Origin: an uncultured Bacteriovorax sp.
GTDB lineage: Bacteria > Bdellovibrionota > Bacteriovoracia > Bacteriovoracales > Bacteriovoracaceae
Reading direction: 5' to 3'
Assembly: GCA_946480715.1 (NCBI GenBank)
Contig: CAMLKK010000015.1
Location: 1-64,000 of the forward strand
Length of the DNA stretch: 64,000 nucleotides
The translations under genes were made by a program, and so were the position numbers. Of this stretch, positions 59,573 through 64,000 are shown one piece after another. Under the pieces are notes generated by a model. It was given only the letters and a program-made list of their open reading frames with translations. It was not told the origin of the DNA and searched no databases. Positions within the stretch are counted from its first letter, which is position 1. Each line of letters starts with the position of its first letter.

Positions 59573-61222
59573 TTAGGGTTTTTTCTGGTAACTTGGATCG
59601 ATCGTAATCGCCATCTCTTTAGCGCCAAAAACCTGCATTTCATACTTCAAAGTTGAGGCTGCAGGCATCTTATCGAGCTTTAAAAGCGCTGCCGACCAAG
59701 CCGGGATTTCGACAGTCGTGAGCTTGTTTGAAGCCCCTTTATCACTTAGAAAAACCTGAACTTTTTTACTTAAAGGGGCCTTATTCACAACAATCAAATT
59801 CACCATTTCACCTGACGTTGTGGCATAGGCGTTTACCTCATCCCCTAAATTGTCAGTCACCTCAACGACTGTCCCCTTAAAGTTATTAGTAAATAATTTA
59901 TACATATAAAAGAGCGGCATGCGGGCGCCCCCTTCGATGAGTGACCATGGTAGTGGTGAAGTTCCAGGAGTGCTGAGAACAAACTGATTAACAAAAGAGA
60001 CACCCTCTTTTGCAAAAATTCCAATTGAATCGGCCATATAAAGCGGTCTCACGATTCCATGGTAGCTGTTCGAGCGGTAATCCGAATCTACGGCAAACTC
60101 ATTAATAGCGAGTTTTGCCTCTGGATAATATTGGTTCAGCCAACCTTTCATACGATTGAGAATATTCGGGCTGAAGTTACGATAAGAAGTTATGTCGTAC
60201 TTATTAATGTAGTTTGGATCATTCCACAGACGTGTTGATTCCAGCATTTCTGCGACAAGCTGTTTTCCATTTTGATCTGTTACTACAGATGTTGGATCTG
60301 AATTTTTCGTTCTAAAATTTGGATAATAGTGAATCGAGAAATAATCTAAAAGTTTATACCCTTTAGGATTGAGTGTTGTATCTGCTTCAGCTTTTTTTAA
60401 GCGATCGAGAAAATATGGGATGAAGTTTGTGAATTGGCCATTTCCATAAGAACAGCTCACCTGTCCTCTAATATCCCCCCACTGACAATCTTTCGTAAAA
60501 TTTCCTGTGTTCCAGTCATACCAAGAGGACGTCATTTCAGGTCCCCACAGTTTGATACTGTCGGCGTGTCCATTTACTTCTTCCTGAGCACGTCTAACGG
60601 CAATAGCGTATTGAATATATCTTGTTATGTAGTCGTCAGCAGAGATTGCATCTTCTGATTCCCAAATTTTTGCATGGGTTTCATTCCAAATTGAGAATTC
60701 ATTTCCAAGGCTGACGTTTTCAATCTTAAGTTGTTTTTCTCCATTCAAAGTTTTGATCATTTCATACGCTGCTTCTGGAGTGAAAGTGCGTTTGATTTGG
60801 AAGTAATTACTTACTTTTTCTGGTTGGTAGCCTGTTAAGTTAACTTGAAAAATCCCATCAACTTTGTATGCTTCCATGTCCTGGTGAAGGGCCGTAAAGC
60901 TCGGTGCATTCTTTAATTCTCCTCGAACGTTAATTGTTTTGTTGTTCTTCCAGTTATAAACATCAAAATCATTTCCACCAATTCTGATTTTTCCTAATTG
61001 CAATTCATGAACAAGTTTTGTCTCTGGAATTTCAGAGAATGAATCAATGTGCGATCCATAAAAATTTTTATCAATGGTCTGGTATGTTTTGTCTAAATTA
61101 ATAGTAATCGTGGCCTGAGTAGCAGGATCTAAGTTTCTGTCATATTGGCCTGAAGTCATAAAGATGCTTGAAGAACAAGCATAATTCGGAAGGACAACAA
61201 GGAAGAGGAACAGTCTTTTCAT
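59573..61222 (-). CDS. Secreted or lipid-anchored glycoside hydrolase (GH44-like)
   Basis: 549 residues. N-terminal export signal ending in NYACSSS, an imperfect lipobox. TIM-barrel glycosidase features: VSLGNEFSIWNETH (acid/base Glu in GNE), KLWGPEMTSSWYDW, LLDYFSIHYYP, and KLAINEFAVDSD (likely nucleophile Glu), then a C-terminal beta domain (VNAYATTSGEMVNLIVV). The order and wording resemble family GH44 and related clan A endo-glucanases. It probably trims or degrades the exopolysaccharide made by the neighbouring genes. The exact family is judged by eye. Confidence 0.78.
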   Translation of the reverse strand: MKRLFLFLVVLPNYACSSSIFMTSGQYDRNLDPATQATITINLDKTYQTIDKNFYGSHIDSFSEIPETKLVHELQLGKIRIGGNDFDVYNWKNNKTINVRGELKNAPSFTALHQDMEAYKVDGIFQVNLTGYQPEKVSNYFQIKRTFTPEAAYEMIKTLNGEKQLKIENVSLGNEFSIWNETHAKIWESEDAISADDYITRYIQYAIAVRRAQEEVNGHADSIKLWGPEMTSSWYDWNTGNFTKDCQWGDIRGQVSCSYGNGQFTNFIPYFLDRLKKAEADTTLNPKGYKLLDYFSIHYYPNFRTKNSDPTSVVTDQNGKQLVAEMLESTRLWNDPNYINKYDITSYRNFSPNILNRMKGWLNQYYPEAKLAINEFAVDSDYRSNSYHGIVRPLYMADSIGIFAKEGVSFVNQFVLSTPGTSPLPWSLIEGGARMPLFYMYKLFTNNFKGTVVEVTDNLGDEVNAYATTSGEMVNLIVVNKAPLSKKVQVFLSDKGASNKLTTVEIPAWSAALLKLDKMPAASTLKYEMQVFGAKEMAITIDPSYQKKP

Positions 61223-61258
61223 AAATTAATTCTCAATAAAGATACGACCATAATAAAA

Positions 61259-61298
61259 GTGCCTCGATTCCAATACATTCTGTATGGTCGCGAGGCAC
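61259..61298 (-). terminator. Terminator after the 554-residue secreted-protein gene
   Basis: GTGCCTCG (61259-61266) pairs with CGAGGCAC (61291-61298), with partial inner pairing (CATAC / GTATG-type). Reading leftward it is followed by TTTTATTAT. It lies 27 bases after the stop at 61325 and isolates that gene from the glycosidase gene. Confidence 0.75.
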
Positions 61299-61324
61299 TG
61301 AAAACATAAAAATCTAGATGCTTA

Positions 61325-62989
61325 TTAGTTGTTACAAGCTTCAGTGAAGTTGAACTTACGAACAACCGCATGGCGAGTTAAACGTTGTCCAGAAACTTCG
61401 TATCTGAATTCTTGTCCACAAAGTTTTCCACGCTCGTAGAAAGCTTTGAATACAGCTGGTGATTTCCAAACTTCTTGACCGAAATTTGTTAAGTTTTTAG
61501 CGAATTCTTTTCTGTCAGCTTTGAACTTTTTCATGTTGTTTGAATAAGTTTCAAGGTTAGCGAAGATTGATTCAACTGAAGCACCTTGTGGTCCACAAGA
61601 ATCAGAGTTGATATCTCCACCTTCTGAAGGAGCACAAATAGAAGAAAGTTTTTTCTCACCTTCGAAGTTTAAAGCAGCAGCTTTAATTTTCTTAAGAAGG
61701 TTGATGTTTGCATTTGGGTTAGCGTTTGCGCTTCTTGTACCAGCAAGCTCTTGCACGTATTCATCTGACCAATTCATTTCTAGAACAACTTGGTTGAATC
61801 CAAGAGTATCGTCGAAAGCTGGAACAGTTGCACAAGTTTCATCTACTAGACCTGTAAGAGCTTTAACTTTATTAATGTATCTTCTTAAACGTTTTTCTTG
61901 TCCCCAGTTCGACTGGTAAGCAAATTTGAAGTTACCAAAGCTTGATTCTGTTTTTGCACGTCCATCAAGACCTGGGAAATCTTTGAAAACTTTTCCACCC
62001 ATGAATGAGCGTGATTCGTTGATTTGAGTTCCACCGATAAATACGCTTCTTTGTTTTACGTATGCACCAGTATCTTTAATTACTTGCTCATCCCAAACTG
62101 AATTTTCTTCAAGAACATCGTATGAAGAAGTTGTTGTTGTTTTGAAAGCAAGAACTGGAATGAATGGAGTTGTTAAACCGAAAGCACGTGCCCAGCTAGA
62201 GTAAGACTCTTGAAGGCTAGAAATTTTCTTAACGCCAGATCTTTCAAGTGACTCAAGCTCTTGAGCTTTAGTTTGATCTCCGGCCATGAATCTTTCGAAT
62301 GCTTCGATAGCTGAAGGATTGTCTAATGTGAATTCATAAGCAAAACCTTTCATGTTTTCGAAGTTTCTGTCGATTGAAGCGTTTGGACGGCCAACACCTA
62401 CACCAACGTTAACTGAACGGATTGTCTTTTTTGATCTTTCTACGTAAACGCGATTTGGACCAGTTTTTTGGAAGTAGTTTGCCCATCCACCTGTTGCAAC
62501 AACGAATACACCAAGATCGATTGGCATAATTCCTGTACCAACGTAAAGAGAAACACCACCGTTAGTTTCCCAGTAAGCACTGTCTGTTACTTTCCAACGA
62601 GAAACTTCGTCAGCTGAAAGTGGAAGTGATTTTTTCTTTTCAAATTCTAATTCAGAAATGTTTGAGATGTTACTTGTAATGAATGAGAAATCATTCTTAA
62701 TTGGACCAACACCAACTGATGCCCATGCTCCTGAGTTTGGAAAATAAGTTGAACCGATAGCAGCTACGTTTCCGTAAAAGCTTCTTTTAAGAGTTACTGA
62801 ATAACCAGCGCCGTAGATATCAGTATTGATTTCAGGACATGCTGAAGGTGCTACTGGAGTCTTGTTAACGATTTGGTTCATCCATCTGTAATTGATCATT
62901 CCAGTGCTTCCAGCAGTATCTGCTACTGTTGGTCCCGAAACGAGCATTGTTGCTAGCGAAAGCGAAATCGCCACTTGCTTCATTCTCAT
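61325..62989 (-). CDS. Secreted protein, unknown
   Basis: 554 residues (a second ATG two codons in is equally possible). Signal peptide ends near TVADTAG. Gly-rich beta segments in the N-terminal half (AAIGSTYFPNSGAWASVGVG; SLYVGTGIMPIDLGVFVVATGG; VNVGVGVGRPNAS) look like a porin or surface beta domain; the C-terminal half is helical with Cys residues (SICAPSEGGD, SCGPQG, KLCGQEF). Upstream AAAGGA serves as ribosome site, and its own terminator follows, so it is a single-gene unit, likely well expressed. No family recognised. Confidence 0.75.
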   Translation of the reverse strand: MRMKQVAISLSLATMLVSGPTVADTAGSTGMINYRWMNQIVNKTPVAPSACPEINTDIYGAGYSVTLKRSFYGNVAAIGSTYFPNSGAWASVGVGPIKNDFSFITSNISNISELEFEKKKSLPLSADEVSRWKVTDSAYWETNGGVSLYVGTGIMPIDLGVFVVATGGWANYFQKTGPNRVYVERSKKTIRSVNVGVGVGRPNASIDRNFENMKGFAYEFTLDNPSAIEAFERFMAGDQTKAQELESLERSGVKKISSLQESYSSWARAFGLTTPFIPVLAFKTTTTSSYDVLEENSVWDEQVIKDTGAYVKQRSVFIGGTQINESRSFMGGKVFKDFPGLDGRAKTESSFGNFKFAYQSNWGQEKRLRRYINKVKALTGLVDETCATVPAFDDTLGFNQVVLEMNWSDEYVQELAGTRSANANPNANINLLKKIKAAALNFEGEKKLSSICAPSEGGDINSDSCGPQGASVESIFANLETYSNNMKKFKADRKEFAKNLTNFGQEVWKSPAVFKAFYERGKLCGQEFRYEVSGQRLTRHAVVRKFNFTEACNN

Positions 62990-63094
62990 TTTCTCATCCT
63001 TTTTTTAAAGTACTATTATTAGAATTTGATGCGCATGACTACATCATTAACATCAAAATAAAAACTTAATTTTTTTCTAAATTCACAAATCACA

Positions 63095-64000
63095 TTACGA
63101 ATACAATTTTTCGATCGCTTTAAATAATTCTGGGTCATCAGTCGGGACATCATGAAAAGAAGATTTGAGATAATCACTATGGGGATCTCTTCTCTTTTCT
63201 CCCGGGTACATTGCAATTACATAGGGGTGAAAACTTTTTTTCATTAAAGGTTTATTGTTCAAACCATTGAAATAGAGTTCACACAAATCATTCACGATAT
63301 GTCCTTCTCCGATATGACAGCTCGGAGTTGGTCGTGGATTAAGTTCAATAACAAAAAGTGTCCCGCTTTTCGAATCTATGATGAAATCGAGCGAATTAAA
63401 GCCATTTAACGAAAGTTTTTTCGCTACAATATTTACGAATGAGTCCAATTCATCATTGTCGATTCCTTCAGCAACGGCCGTAGGTCCTGTCTTTCCTGGA
63501 AAAGTTCTGATCTTCATCATCTGATTAATCGCAAACACTTCCCCATTGTGAGCGCAGAAAGGAGCAAGCCCCACAACTCCATCGATGTACTGTTGGAGTG
63601 AGATTGATTGCTTTGATGATAAAACGGTCACGAATAAGGTCTTTTTAATTTGATTCTTAAGTTTCGTCGCGAAAGATGCCTTTCCTATCTGCTGAAAATG
63701 ATTTTTCAAATCATCACTATTTTCACAAATATGGACTCCGCTTCCGCCGTAGCCAGAATCATGTTTGATGACAAGTGGAAAAGACATTTGCTTTGAAGCT
63801 TTAATGGCCTCATCGAGATTGTTAACAATAATATTCTGAGGTGTTCTCACCCCCCATTCTTTGCACTTCTCCTGAAAATCAGATTTGCTCAATACGAGTG
63901 AATCGAACTCTTCAGGGCCCAGGGACTCTCTGAATTTTTTCGATATGAAACTTAAGAAAGGAAGTTTTTTTGTAAGGCGAGCAAGCTCCTGCATGGCAAG
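63095..64000 (-). CDS. ATP-grasp enzyme, probably truncated by the window edge
   Basis: At least 299 residues; an ATG occurs at 63994 but the frame stays open to the window end and ATP-grasp proteins usually carry an extra N-terminal domain, so the true start is probably outside. Motifs: FPLVIKHDSGYGGSGVHI (nucleotide lysine and glycine-rich loop), SLQQYIDGVVG, and SLDFIIDSKSGTLFVIELNPRPTPSCH (metal-binding Asp/Glu-x-Asn). Such ligases join a carboxylate to an amine or other nucleophile. The substrate cannot be named; 105 bases separate it from the secreted protein gene downstream. Confidence 0.8.
   Translation of the reverse strand, partial: LAMQELARLTKKLPFLSFISKKFRESLGPEEFDSLVLSKSDFQEKCKEWGVRTPQNIIVNNLDEAIKASKQMSFPLVIKHDSGYGGSGVHICENSDDLKNHFQQIGKASFATKLKNQIKKTLFVTVLSSKQSISLQQYIDGVVGLAPFCAHNGEVFAINQMMKIRTFPGKTGPTAVAEGIDNDELDSFVNIVAKKLSLNGFNSLDFIIDSKSGTLFVIELNPRPTPSCHIGEGHIVNDLCELYFNGLNNKPLMKKSFHPYVIAMYPGEKRRDPHSDYLKSSFHDVPTDDPELFKAIEKLYS

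Noticed and set aside
63019..63216. 65-codon minus-strand open frame
   Set aside because: Lies mostly within the ATP-grasp gene in another frame, has no ribosome site and an unnatural composition.
1..64000. tRNA, rRNA, prophage, integron or complete insertion sequence
   Set aside because: None seen; the only mobile-element gene is the RAYT transposase.

Overview
The window is a low-GC (roughly 40%) bacterial chromosome segment with dense, mostly minus-strand operons. It carries many signal-peptide and lipoprotein genes, a short flagellin, CheY/CheX genes, and several pathways for burning amino acids as fuel. This combination, the protein style (long Lys/Glu-rich secreted proteins, HD-GYP proteins, a stand-alone RAYT transposase) and the base composition suggest a predatory member of Bdellovibrionota, most likely a Bacteriovorax/Peredibacter-type organism. 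That assignment is inference from gene content; no rRNA or other marker gene is present.

Layout. 1-4.7 kb: leucine catabolism operon (methylcrotonyl-CoA carboxylase with its alpha chain split in two, methylglutaconyl-CoA hydratase, and HMG-CoA lyase cut by the window edge). 4.8-8.0 kb: two coupled secreted proteins behind a good sigma-70-like promoter. 8.1-8.75 kb: a solitary RAYT-type transposase. 8.9-21.1 kb: a long minus-strand cell-envelope cluster of lipoproteins and secreted coiled-coil proteins, interrupted by an NtrC-family sigma-54 activator and a 62-residue protein resembling a histidine-kinase dimerisation hairpin. 21.3-25.3 kb: acetyl-CoA synthetase, a Nudix/metallo-beta-lactamase fusion and a divergent subtilisin-like protease. 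25.3-28.6 kb: a ~1,090-residue secreted protein. 28.8-32.2 kb: a fused indolepyruvate:ferredoxin oxidoreductase. 33.2-43.6 kb: a phenylacetate-pathway-like operon (paaF, paaG, a lone paaA-like gene, paaH in two pieces, paaJ, an aldehyde dehydrogenase) with embedded secreted proteins, a GST and a lipoprotein hydrolase. 43.6-50 kb: flagellin, then a five-gene signalling set (REC-like/repeat/GAF-like protein, degenerate HD-GYP, CheY, pseudo-HPt protein, CheX). 50-51.5 kb: metallophosphoesterase and a small exported protein. 51.6-61.2 kb: exopolysaccharide locus (peptidase, glycosyltransferases, Wzz-like, Wzy/ligase, polysaccharide deacetylase, GH44-like hydrolase). 61.3-64 kb: a secreted protein and the end of an ATP-grasp enzyme.

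How the parts fit. The leucine operon, the oxidoreductase (which can make arylacetyl-CoA from aromatic 2-oxoacids), the paa-like operon and acetyl-CoA synthetase together look like a route from prey amino acids to acetyl-CoA. Two textbook -24/-12 (sigma-54) promoters lie before two secreted-protein genes, at 12787-12802 and 28749-28764. The only sigma-54 activator in the window sits between them, and its own start codon is buried in a 17-bp-stem palindrome. This suggests a local sigma-54 regulon of exported proteins. The signalling set at 44.7-50 kb is the best candidate for an undescribed system: its fourth gene has an HPt-like motif with no His and ends in a CheZ/FliM-like CheY-binding peptide.

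No tRNA, rRNA, CRISPR array or complete insertion sequence was recognised. No stretch longer than 300 bases lacks a gene; the longest gap (44450-44737) is the divergent region between flagellin and the signalling set.
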